Assembly (NCBI GenBank): GCA_041538185.1 | Contig: JBGORM010000006.1 | Coordinates: 186,001-250,000 of the forward strand | Source: Melioribacteraceae bacterium 4301-Me | GTDB taxonomy: Bacteria; Bacteroidota; Ignavibacteria; Ignavibacteriales; Melioribacteraceae | DNA length: 64,000 nucleotides | Reading direction: 5' to 3' | Part shown: piece after piece, positions 55,009 through 63,244 of the stretch | How positions within the stretch are numbered: the stretch's first letter is position 1 | Layout of the letters: each line of letters begins with the position of its first letter | Made by a program: the position numbers and the translations under genes | Notes under the pieces: generated by a model | What the model was told of the DNA's origin: nothing | Seen by the model: the letters and a program-made list of their open reading frames with translations, nothing else | The model's database searches: none

Positions 55009-56387
55009 TGCTGTGGGGAGGAAGATTTAAAAAAGAATTAGATAAACTCGCATTAAAATTTTCCTCCTCTTTAAATATAGATATTAATTTATTTGAGGAA
55101 GATATCCTTGTAAACCTTGTTCATTCCGAAATGCTCTCTAATGTAGGTTTAATTACAAACGAAGATTTCAAAAAAATAAAAAACGGATTAAATCTAATTT
55201 TAGAAGAGTACAGAAATGGAAAATGGAAACCTGAAAGTGAAAAATTTGAAGATGTTCATTCAGCTATCGAATCAAGGTTAAGTGAATTAATTGGAGAGAC
55301 TGCCGGAAAACTTCATACCGGTAGAAGTCGTAATGACCAAATTGCAACCGACGAAAGATTATGGATTAAAAAAGTTTCTTCTTTTCTTGAAAACAATATA
55401 TCCAATTTCCAAAAAACCTTAATTAAAGTAGCTGATGTAAACATTAATACAATAATGCCGGGATACACTCACCTGCAAAGAGCACAGCCTGTTTCATTTG
55501 CCTTTCATTTGCTTGCTTATGTAGAAATGCTTCAGCGCGATAAAAAAAGATTTAACTTTGTTAAAAACGAAACCAATGAATCACCACTTGGCGCTGGCGC
55601 TTTAGCTGGTTCAACTTTACCATTAGATAGAAATTACACTACAAAAAAATTAGGATTTGCTGAACCCACCAGGAACGCTTTGGATTCAGTTTCCGACAGA
55701 GATTTCCTTTTAGATTTTTTAAATGCTGTATCAATTGGAATGATGCATTTAAGCCGACTTGCCGAGGAACTGATTTTATGGAGTTCAAGTGAATGGAACT
55801 TTGTACAACTGCCGGAGGAATTTACAACTGGTTCATCTTTGATGCCACAGAAAAAAAATCCCGATATGGCGGAACTGATTCGCGGCAAAGCTGGAAGAAC
55901 TTTTGGAAATTATATTTCATTAATCACTACAATTAAAGGATTGCCGTTGAGCTATAACAGAGATCTTCAGGAAGATAAAGAACACGTATTCGATTCTTTT
56001 TTTACCTATGCCGATAGTTTGACAATAATGAATAAGATGTTCGAAAAGATAGAAGTAAACACAAATCGATTTAAAGAAGAATTAAAAAACAGTTTTATAC
56101 TTTCAACAGACCTTGCCGATTGGTTGGTACTTAACGGGATTGCATTCCGAGAGGCTCATCGAATTGTTGGTGAACTTGTAAAATTTTGCGAAGAAAACAG
56201 AATCAGTTTTTCCGACTTAAACTTAGAGCAGCTAAAAAAAATAAATCAAATTTTTACTGGAGATGCACTTAAATGTCTTGATGTTGAAACCTCACTGCAA
56301 AGGAAGCAAACCTTTGGCTCACCAAATCCAAAACTCGTGAAAGAACAAATTGAGTTCTGGAAAGATAAATTGCATGAATCAGTTTGA
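55008..56387 (+). CDS. argH: Argininosuccinate lyase
   Basis: Splits argininosuccinate into arginine and fumarate. The fumarase-superfamily signature GSSLMPQKKNPDMAE (around residue 281) contains the catalytic Ser. HTGRSRNDQ and GYTHLQRAQP are the other conserved regions. 459 residues. Last gene of the operon; the next 1.7 kb has repeats only. No argF or argE is present in the window. Confidence 0.96.
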   Translation: MLWGGRFKKELDKLALKFSSSLNIDINLFEEDILVNLVHSEMLSNVGLITNEDFKKIKNGLNLILEEYRNGKWKPESEKFEDVHSAIESRLSELIGETAGKLHTGRSRNDQIATDERLWIKKVSSFLENNISNFQKTLIKVADVNINTIMPGYTHLQRAQPVSFAFHLLAYVEMLQRDKKRFNFVKNETNESPLGAGALAGSTLPLDRNYTTKKLGFAEPTRNALDSVSDRDFLLDFLNAVSIGMMHLSRLAEELILWSSSEWNFVQLPEEFTTGSSLMPQKKNPDMAELIRGKAGRTFGNYISLITTIKGLPLSYNRDLQEDKEHVFDSFFTYADSLTIMNKMFEKIEVNTNRFKEELKNSFILSTDLADWLVLNGIAFREAHRIVGELVKFCEENRISFSDLNLEQLKKINQIFTGDALKCLDVETSLQRKQTFGSPNPKLVKEQIEFWKDKLHESV

Positions 56388-56579
56388 GCCTATTATTTAA
56401 AAGCATCTCAATAATGATTCAACCCAAATTATGCAATAGAATATGAAAAAATTAACTTTGTACTTATATATAAAAGAAAAGCAGAAATCAGATTCTCATG
56501 TTTCTAATGCATATATCGGGGAGATAACATTAACAACCAAATTTAGTTTGACCTGCTATTGGTTCTATCTGTTTTTTTC

Positions 56580-56770
56580 AATAAGCTAATAAGGTTTGGT
56601 TTCTTTTTTCTTTGTTCATGTTACTAAGGTAGTCAAGAAAAGGATAAGGTATTTTGAGAATTCACCACTTCGTGGTAAGTGAACCTTAGTCATAGAAAGT
56701 AATAATGAGGAAGCAATGAACCTTAGTAACAAGCGAGAGATCAGAGTGAATTAACCTTATTAGCTTATTG
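56580..56770. repeat. MITE-like element, copy 4
   Basis: 191 bp with perfect 17-bp terminal inverted repeats AATAAGCTAATAAGGTT and AACCTTATTAGCTTATT. Subterminal GTTACTAAGGT and ACCTTAGTAAC form an inner inverted pair; a GAGAATTCACCACTTCGTGG hairpin is central. No coding frame, so it would be non-autonomous. Confidence 0.78.
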
Positions 56771-57060
56771 TTGACAGTTAATCTAAAAACTAACAGCGTA
56801 GAAAGAGCAAGAATGAAGTAAAGAGGAGAATTTGTAAATAAACAAAGGTAAATAAAGATAGAATGTAGATAAGTGACAAGTAAAGGTGAATATATAATTT
56901 TCTAATGCATAGGTTGGGATTATCTGTCATTCTCACTAAAGTTTAAGTCTACACTCAAATCAAAGGTACCTGTAATTACGCATTGAATTTTTCAGAAGTT
57001 TCAAAGAATTAACTATTATTGGTTTTATGGCTTACTTACTGTAAGCAGAGTTGTTTTTTC

Positions 57061-57267
57061 AATAAGCTAATAAGGTCTGGTTTCTTTTTTATTTGTTTAG
57101 GTTACTAAGGTAGTAAAGAAAAGAATAAGGTATTATGAGAATGCATCCACGATGAGAATTCACCACTTATCTGTAAGTGAACCTTAGTCATAGAAAGTAA
57201 TAATGAGGGAGCAATGAACCTTAGTAACAAGCGAGAGATCAGAGTGAATCAACCTTATTAGCTTATT
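57061..57267. repeat. MITE-like element, copy 5
   Basis: 207 bp with 16 of 17 bases of the inverted ends matching (AATAAGCTAATAAGGTC and AACCTTATTAGCTTATT). It is the inverted counterpart of copy 2. Confidence 0.77.
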
Positions 57268-57433
57268 GTTGACAGTTAATCTAAAAACTAACAGCGTAGA
57301 AAGAGCAAGAATGAAGTAAAGAGGAAAATTTATAAATAGACAAAGGTAAATAAAGATAGAATGCAGACAAGTCACAAGTAAAGGTGAATATATAATTTTC
57401 TTATGCATACCTGTCCAATATATTTTTTATTTC

Positions 57434-57498
57434 GTCCCTAAAGGGACTCAATCTATTTCTTTGTTCTTTATCCTGTAAATATTTTGTCCTAACGGGAC
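57434..57498. repeat. Multi-hairpin interspersed repeat, second array
   Basis: GTCCCTAAAGGGAC (57434-57447) and GTCCTAACGGGAC (57486-57498) separated by a stretch with CTGTAAATATTTT, matching the layout of the 4206-4303 array. Further GTCCCGTATGGAC and ATCCCTTCAGGAT relics follow at about 57588 and 57676. The rest of 57500-58079 holds no gene I can support. Confidence 0.5.
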
Positions 57499-58079
57499 AA
57501 TAAGGCTTTGATTATGCTTAAACCAATGTAATCCTTTTATGAATTATATAGTTATAGAATAAATAAATATCAAACTGAAGTTAAAAGTCCCGTATGGACG
57601 AGATGGGGTTTGATTTTTAAGACAAGTAGAATAGTCCAAAATCTTGAAGTTTTCAAATTTATTTGGTAATTCATCCCTTCAGGATTTGATTTCAAAATTA
57701 TTTTGGACAGCACTGTTCTAATGGATAGGTTGGATTTAAATAATAATTGGTGAAAAACTTGTGTTGAGTTTCTGAAGCTTACGTTAAAATAGCTTTTATC
57801 CTTTTTACTATTGTTCCTACTTACAACAGGCTGGCAAAAAATTATATTTTCATAAATATAAAGTTGTTATGTAAATGTTTATTTACGTAACGCATATTTA
57901 GCTTGGCCTGTCACCACAAAGAGTCGTGATGAGGTCCTGGTAGAGCGTCTGACATGCTCCACAAAAAATATTTTATTATTGTTAAGTTCCCCAGATAAAG
58001 AAAAACTGATATCAGAGATGTCAGTTTGCTCTCTTATAAAATCTTTGGGAACATTTTGGTTTTTGCTTATTTTTGTGAC

Positions 58080-58152
58080 GCACCTTTAGCTCAGTTGGTA
58101 GAGCATCTGACTCTTAATCAGCAGGCCGCCGGTTCGAGTCCGGCAAGGTGCA
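58080..58152 (+). tRNA. tRNA-Lys (anticodon CTT)
   Basis: 73 bases folding as a complete tRNA. Acceptor stem GCACCTT/AAGGTGC with discriminator A; D arm GCTCAGTTGGTAGAGC; anticodon loop CTCTTAA giving anticodon CTT; T arm GCCGG-TTCGAGT-CCGGC. The outermost anticodon-stem pair is T-C, a mismatch. The 3' CCA is not encoded. A perfect terminator follows. Confidence 0.93.
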
Positions 58153-58178
58153 CTCCACAATAACTTTTTACTTCAATT

Positions 58179-58203
58179 AACCCAGTTCACACTGGGTTTT
58201 TTT
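58179..58203 (+). terminator. Rho-independent terminator of tRNA-Lys
   Basis: AACCCAG-TTCACA-CTGGGTT, 7-bp perfect stem, followed by a T-run, 27 bases beyond the tRNA 3' end. Confidence 0.85.
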
Positions 58204-58379
58204 ATATCATTTTTTAAAGTAAGGAATATTTTTTTCGAACATCTTTGTGAAGTGAATTTAGGAGACTTAATCTTATTAAAGGACACTTCTTTATCTTTAT
58301 TACTATATTTAATGTGTATCTTTTTTACTGTAAAATTGAGATGTTGAAAAAAATATTACAGGCATAGATAATAAATATT

Positions 58380-59621
58380 ATGGTGAAAACTAAAACAAAA
58401 GTAAATCCCGAAATTGGCATGTCTGGCAAACGCGGCGAAAAGGTACGCTCTGATTGTCATATAGAAATTGAGTTAACAAAAAGAAATGGAGTAATAATAG
58501 AACTTAATAGTAAAGTTAATACTCTGTACGGGGAGGTCATCAAAGACCTAATACTGCAGGTGTGTAGCTTTTTTGAAATAAAAAATGCAAAAATAAAAAT
58601 TGAGGATAGTGGCGCTCTTCCATTTACACTTGCTGCAAGATTTGAAGCTGCATATAAACAAATTAACTTTGATGATAACAGAGAATTCCTTCTTCCGTTT
58701 AATCGAAAAAACTATTATAAAACTCAAAAAGACAGATTGCGTAGAAGTCGTTTGTATCTGCCAGGCAAGGAACCTAAGTTTTTTCCCAACGCGGGCCTAC
58801 ATAAACCCGATGGAATTATACTTGATCTTGAGGATAGCGTTGCACCATCTGAAAAATTAGCTGCAAGGTATTTAGTACGCAATGCCTTAAGGTCGGTAGA
58901 TTTCTACGGAGCTGAAAGAATGGTAAGGATTAATCAACTGCCGATGGGATTAGAAGATTTACGTTTTGTGGTTCCGCATAATGTGCATGTAATCTTAATA
59001 CCCAAATGTGAGTCTGCAGACACAGTAAAACAAGTAGAAGAAGAGATTAATATTATAAGGGCAGAAAAAAATTTCTCTTCGGAAATATATTTTATGCCAA
59101 TAATTGAAAGTGCGGCAGGAGTTCTAAAAGCTTATGAAATTGCTACGGCATCAGATAATGTTTGTGCATTAACAATTGGACTTGAAGATTACACAGCCGA
59201 TATTGGTGTAGAAAGAACCAATGACGGGAAAGAAAGTTTTTATGCAAGAAGTGCAATAATAACTGCTGCTAAAGCTGCCGGCGTTCAAGCTATCGATTCA
59301 GTGTTTTCTGACGTTGATGATTTTGAAGGTTTACGCAAAAGTGTAATTGAAGCCAAATCTCTTGGCTTTGAGGGCAAGGGTTGTATTCATCCTCGTCAAA
59401 TAAAAGTAGTGCATGAGGCATTTGCACCAACGGAAAAAGAAATCGAAAAAGCTAAAAAAATAGTCGTTGCCTTTAAAGAAGCAGAAAAGAAAAAACTTGG
59501 TGTGGTTTCACTTGGCAGTAAAATGGTTGATGCACCAGTTGTAAAACGTGCACAAAAAATTATTGATTTGGCTTTGATGTATAACTTATTGGAAAAAAAC
59601 TGGGAAGAAAAATTGCAATGA
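58380..59621 (+). CDS. Citrate lyase, fused CitD (acyl carrier) and CitE (beta) subunits
   Basis: A 413-residue protein. Residues ~15-90 resemble CitD, the gamma acyl-carrier subunit: RSDCHIEIEL, then LYGEVIKDLIL and DSGALPFTLAARFEAA. From ~115 onward it is CitE, the citryl-CoA lyase: RSRLYLPGKEP, GIILDLEDSVAP, FMPIIESAAGV and GKGCIHPRQI. In free CitD the prosthetic-group serine precedes S/G-D; here the aligned residues are VRSD, so the attachment site is uncertain. CitD and CitE are usually separate. CitF follows after 46 bases. Confidence 0.85.
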   Translation: MVKTKTKVNPEIGMSGKRGEKVRSDCHIEIELTKRNGVIIELNSKVNTLYGEVIKDLILQVCSFFEIKNAKIKIEDSGALPFTLAARFEAAYKQINFDDNREFLLPFNRKNYYKTQKDRLRRSRLYLPGKEPKFFPNAGLHKPDGIILDLEDSVAPSEKLAARYLVRNALRSVDFYGAERMVRINQLPMGLEDLRFVVPHNVHVILIPKCESADTVKQVEEEINIIRAEKNFSSEIYFMPIIESAAGVLKAYEIATASDNVCALTIGLEDYTADIGVERTNDGKESFYARSAIITAAKAAGVQAIDSVFSDVDDFEGLRKSVIEAKSLGFEGKGCIHPRQIKVVHEAFAPTEKEIEKAKKIVVAFKEAEKKKLGVVSLGSKMVDAPVVKRAQKIIDLALMYNLLEKNWEEKLQ

Positions 59622-59667
59622 CTTTTGAAATTCTTTAACTGACAATAAATGACAAAAAAGTATAACA

Positions 59668-61221
59668 ATGAAACTAGTAAAAAATGCTTTAGGAAGATTA
59701 GTGCCAATAGTTGTGAACGGGAAAAAACAAATTCCATTTAAAGGAATTGGTAAATATGTTCCAAGAGGGAAAAAAGCTAGTCCGCCGATAAGCTCATGTG
59801 CTAACTACCCAAATGATGGTAATAAAGTTGTAAAGAACTTAAAAGAAGCTTTAATAAAATGCGGCTTGAAAGATGGCATGACAATTTCTACTCATCATCA
59901 TCTCCGTAACGGTGATATTGTTACAAATATGTTATTCGATGTGATTCATTCGATGGGAATAAAAAACATAAGATGGTTTCCAAGTGCTTCTTTCCCTTGT
60001 CACGAACATCTAATAAAATATCTCGAAGATGGAACTATTCATCATATCGAAGGAAGTATGAATGGACCGCTTGGTGAATTTACAAGTAAAGGTAAAATGA
60101 AAGGTGTTGGTGTACTTCGTTCGCACGGTGGAAGATACCAGGCCGTTCAAGATGGAGAGGTTCATATTGATATTGCTGTAATTGCAGCTCCAACTTCAGA
60201 TTCTTTTGGAAATGCTAACGGTGTTCATGGTAAATCAGCTTGCGGCGGATTAGGGTTTGCTCTTGTAGATTCTCAGTATGCAGATAAAGTAATTATTGTT
60301 ACAGACAACCTCGTTCCTTTCCCATGCGTTCCTTGGCAGATTCAAGGGAATAATGTGGATTACGTCGTTCAAGTTGAATCTCTTGGCGATCCCTCTAAAA
60401 TTGTTAGTGGCACTACTGAAATTACTAGGAGTCCAGATAGACTTTTGATTGCCGAATATATAGCAGAATTTATGAATGCAGCTGGCATTATTAAAAATGG
60501 GTTCTCTTTTCAGGCGGGAGCCGGAGGAACTTCACTTGCTTTTATCCCTTTTCTTAAAGAAAAGATGAAAGCTAAAGGAGTAAAGGCACGATTTGTAAGG
60601 GGTGGTTCGACAAAATATCTTGTAGAAATGTTAGAAGAGGGTTTAACAGATTTTATATTAGATGGACAAACATTTGATCTTGATGGTGTTCGTTCGATGC
60701 GTGATAATTCTAATCATGTAATGACCTCCCCCTTCACAAGTTACAACTATCACGGAAAAGGTAATTTTGCATCAATAGTAGATGCTGCAATTCTTGGTGC
60801 AACCGAAGTTGATATTAACTTTAATGCAAATGTTGTTACTCACTCTGATGGTCTCCTTTTGCATGGAATTGGGGGGTGGCAAAATTGTTTGTTCTCAAAA
60901 TGTACTATACTTGCTGTTCCTTCTTTTAGAGATCGCATTCCTGTTATTGTTGATGAAGTAACAACACTTTGCGGACCTGGCGAGTTGATTGATGTTGTAA
61001 TAACTGAAAGAGGCATTGCTATAAATCCGAGAAGAAAAGACTTACTAACTGCAGTAAAAAAATCTTCCTTGCCAATTCGTTCTCTGAAAGAAATTCAAAA
61101 AGAAGTTAATGAAATATGCGGCGGTAAACCATCCAAACCAAAAGTTGATAAAAATAAAATAGTCGCAATTGTTAAATGGGTAGACGGGACAGTCTTAGAT
61201 TCAATCTACAAAATCGCCTAA
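59668..61221 (+). CDS. citF: Citrate lyase alpha subunit (citrate CoA-transferase)
   Basis: Moves the acetyl carrier to citrate, forming citryl-ACP, which CitE cleaves to oxaloacetate. A 517-residue CoA-transferase of the CitF family with THHHLRNGD, GALVD-like GLGFALVDS, AGAGGTSLAF and THSDGLLLHGIGG segments. It is encoded right after the CitD-CitE fusion. The prosthetic-group and ligase genes (citC, citG, citX) are not in the window. The pair would allow ATP-independent citrate cleavage. Confidence 0.93.
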   Translation: MKLVKNALGRLVPIVVNGKKQIPFKGIGKYVPRGKKASPPISSCANYPNDGNKVVKNLKEALIKCGLKDGMTISTHHHLRNGDIVTNMLFDVIHSMGIKNIRWFPSASFPCHEHLIKYLEDGTIHHIEGSMNGPLGEFTSKGKMKGVGVLRSHGGRYQAVQDGEVHIDIAVIAAPTSDSFGNANGVHGKSACGGLGFALVDSQYADKVIIVTDNLVPFPCVPWQIQGNNVDYVVQVESLGDPSKIVSGTTEITRSPDRLLIAEYIAEFMNAAGIIKNGFSFQAGAGGTSLAFIPFLKEKMKAKGVKARFVRGGSTKYLVEMLEEGLTDFILDGQTFDLDGVRSMRDNSNHVMTSPFTSYNYHGKGNFASIVDAAILGATEVDINFNANVVTHSDGLLLHGIGGWQNCLFSKCTILAVPSFRDRIPVIVDEVTTLCGPGELIDVVITERGIAINPRRKDLLTAVKKSSLPIRSLKEIQKEVNEICGGKPSKPKVDKNKIVAIVKWVDGTVLDSIYKIA

Positions 61222-61498
61222 TTTACTTTACTCATCTTGCAAACAATTTTATTACCAAAATTCACTTAAGAAATCCACTTTTTTTTCTAGTTATAAAAAA
61301 ATATAACTACTATATCGTTACCGTTAGCGCTTAAGTAAGATTAGAGATAGATTTTTCACAAGTCTAAAATTGATTTTAGAAAATCGATTTTGCATTTTTA
61401 ATCAGATGAAAGAACTAAGTTACATATCACAAAAAAAGTTTTTGTTAAAGCTGTCCATGTTTCTTAAAAAATACATTTCACTTTTTTCGATTTATGAA

Positions 61499-63154
61499 AT
61501 GTATTTTAAGAGTATAGTATTTCTTGCTATGATTTTTCTTTACACCAATTGCTTACCTCAGGTTCCTTCTGATACATCAGTAGTAGCTGTTGTAGGGAAT
61601 CAAAAAATAAAAGCTAGCGAAGTAAAAAATAGGCTTGAGGATTACCTTTTACTTTCAGGAGTTAAAGACAATATTTTGGTTCGAAAGTCTATTCTAAATA
61701 ACATGACGAATGAAATATTACTTTACTATTACGATGATAACAGAAATATTTTTGCAAATCCCGAATACCAAAAAGAACTTAATTGGGCAAAGAGACAAAC
61801 TATACTTGCTTTTTTGGAAGATAGGGACGTTTATGCAAAAATAACGGTGACGGACCAAGAAGTTCGGCAGGCATTTTATAGAGCAAATGAATATATAGCT
61901 GTAAAGCATCTTTACGCTAAAACAGAATCTGAAGCTGAATCTCTTTACCAGCTTCTGCAAGCTGGTGTTGATTTTGATTCATTGGCAGCGCAGGTTTTTA
62001 CTGATTCTACTTTGAGAAAAAACGGCGGTTACTTGGGGTACTTTACATGGGGAGATATGGATCCTAACTTTGAAGAAGCAGCCTATAATCTTAAAATTGG
62101 AGAAATATCAAAGCCAGTAAAAACAGCTTACGGTTATAGCATTATAAAATTAATTGATGCTAAACCTCACCCACTTCTTACAGAAACAGAATTTCTTAAC
62201 AAGAAAGACCATTTTATTCGGGTTCTCAAAATAAGAAAGAAAGGTCCTGCTGAACGTGAATTTATTAATAAGATTTTTGACCAAAAGAAATTGAGAATAA
62301 ACGAAAAAGTTCTTAATGCGCTATTTGAAAGCTTAAGTCAATCACCACAAAATCTAATTGAAAAGTTTAGCAACTCAAATCCTAATTTGACATGTGTTCA
62401 GTACGGTAATAAAAAATACTCGATAACAGAAATTCAAGAAAGAATAAATCAAATTCCGTTTTTTCATCGAAAAAAAATAGATTCAATTAATGCATTAAAG
62501 ACCGTTATTAAGGGATTAGTAATTCAAGATCTTTTGTATCAAAGAGCAGTTAAAGAAGGTTACGATAAAAACCCCGAAGTGGAGGAAATGATTAGAAAGT
62601 ACAATAAAAATATTTTTCTTAAATACAAACGAGAAGAAATAGCAGAAAAATCGGTTTTACCTGATAGTGTTATTCATAAATTTTATACTGATAATCTACA
62701 ATATTTTCGCACTGAACCACAGCTGAACATTCAAGAAATAATACTAAAGGATAAAAAGCTTGCTGATTCGATATCAACTCTTATTAGGGATGGTGCTGAT
62801 TTTGGACCTTTGGCAAAGCAATATTCGATAAGAAAATGGTCTGCTGAAAACAATGGTGTTATGGGCTTTGCTGAAATTTCTAAGTTTGGTATATTAAAAG
62901 ATACCTTATGGAAATACGATGTGGGTTCTGTATTGGGGCCTGTCAATATCGAAGGTTATTATGGCATATTTAAGATACTAGGAAAAAAGGAGGGTACTGT
63001 AAAACCGTTTGAAGAAGTAAGAAAGGAAGTAGTAAGATTAGCTAAGAAAGAAAAGTCTAAACAACTAGTAGAGGACTATGTAAATAAAATAAAAGAAAGG
63101 GTTGTTACTGAAGAATACGATAAAAATCTAAGCGAGATAAAGCTGAGTTTTTAA
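61499..63154 (+). CDS. Exported peptidyl-prolyl isomerase with two parvulin domains
   Basis: A SurA/PpiD-like folding factor of about 551 residues from this start. A hydrophobic signal (MYFKSIVFLAMIFLYTNC) ends in a cysteine that might be a lipobox, though it is not canonical. The first parvulin domain has AVKHLYAKTESEAESL, then YLGYFTWGDMDP; the second has NIQEIILKDKKLADSI, then GVMGFAEISKFG. The SurA-like N-terminal helices precede the first. The frame stays open to a TTG at 61370, and ATG 61406 or 61457 are alternatives. It probably assists outer-membrane protein folding, near a TonB receptor gene. Confidence 0.85.
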   Translation: MYFKSIVFLAMIFLYTNCLPQVPSDTSVVAVVGNQKIKASEVKNRLEDYLLLSGVKDNILVRKSILNNMTNEILLYYYDDNRNIFANPEYQKELNWAKRQTILAFLEDRDVYAKITVTDQEVRQAFYRANEYIAVKHLYAKTESEAESLYQLLQAGVDFDSLAAQVFTDSTLRKNGGYLGYFTWGDMDPNFEEAAYNLKIGEISKPVKTAYGYSIIKLIDAKPHPLLTETEFLNKKDHFIRVLKIRKKGPAEREFINKIFDQKKLRINEKVLNALFESLSQSPQNLIEKFSNSNPNLTCVQYGNKKYSITEIQERINQIPFFHRKKIDSINALKTVIKGLVIQDLLYQRAVKEGYDKNPEVEEMIRKYNKNIFLKYKREEIAEKSVLPDSVIHKFYTDNLQYFRTEPQLNIQEIILKDKKLADSISTLIRDGADFGPLAKQYSIRKWSAENNGVMGFAEISKFGILKDTLWKYDVGSVLGPVNIEGYYGIFKILGKKEGTVKPFEEVRKEVVRLAKKEKSKQLVEDYVNKIKERVVTEEYDKNLSEIKLSF

Positions 63155-63196
63155 TTAAATAAAACATTTGAGCCTGCTTGCAAAAAGCAAGCTGGT

Positions 63197-63224
63197 TTGC
63201 ATAAGGAAATGATTGGTATATAAT
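63197..63224 (+). promoter_or_regulatory. Candidate sigma-70-type promoter of the TonB receptor gene
   Basis: TTGCAT (63197-63202), 16 bases, TATAAT (63219-63224), about 20 bases before the ATG, with a GGGAGG ribosome site between. A GCTTGC-AAAAA-GCAAGC hairpin (63176-63192) just upstream may end the isomerase transcript. Confidence 0.45.
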
Positions 63225-63244
63225 TTTATGTAACGGGAGGCACC

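Larger units (their letters stand above)
56491..57410. repeat. Repeat block B, inverted partner of 18125-19045
   Basis: Reverse complement of block A, including both MITE-like units and their flanks ending in GTTGACAGTTAATCTAAA. The spacer around 56920-57040 (for example CTCAAATCAAAGGTACCTG) matches block A almost base for base. Contains no gene. The two blocks lie about 38 kb apart in opposite orientation. Confidence 0.8.

Noticed and set aside
57184-57408. 74-residue minus-strand open frame in block B
   Set aside because: Lies inside the inverted repeat, with no family motif and no ribosome site.
57934-57957. tRNA-like sequence TGGTAGAGCGTCTGACA resembling a D arm and anticodon stem
   Set aside because: It matches 15 of 16 bases of the tRNA-Lys D-arm region but has no acceptor or T arm; probably a fragment or chance, so no tRNA is called.
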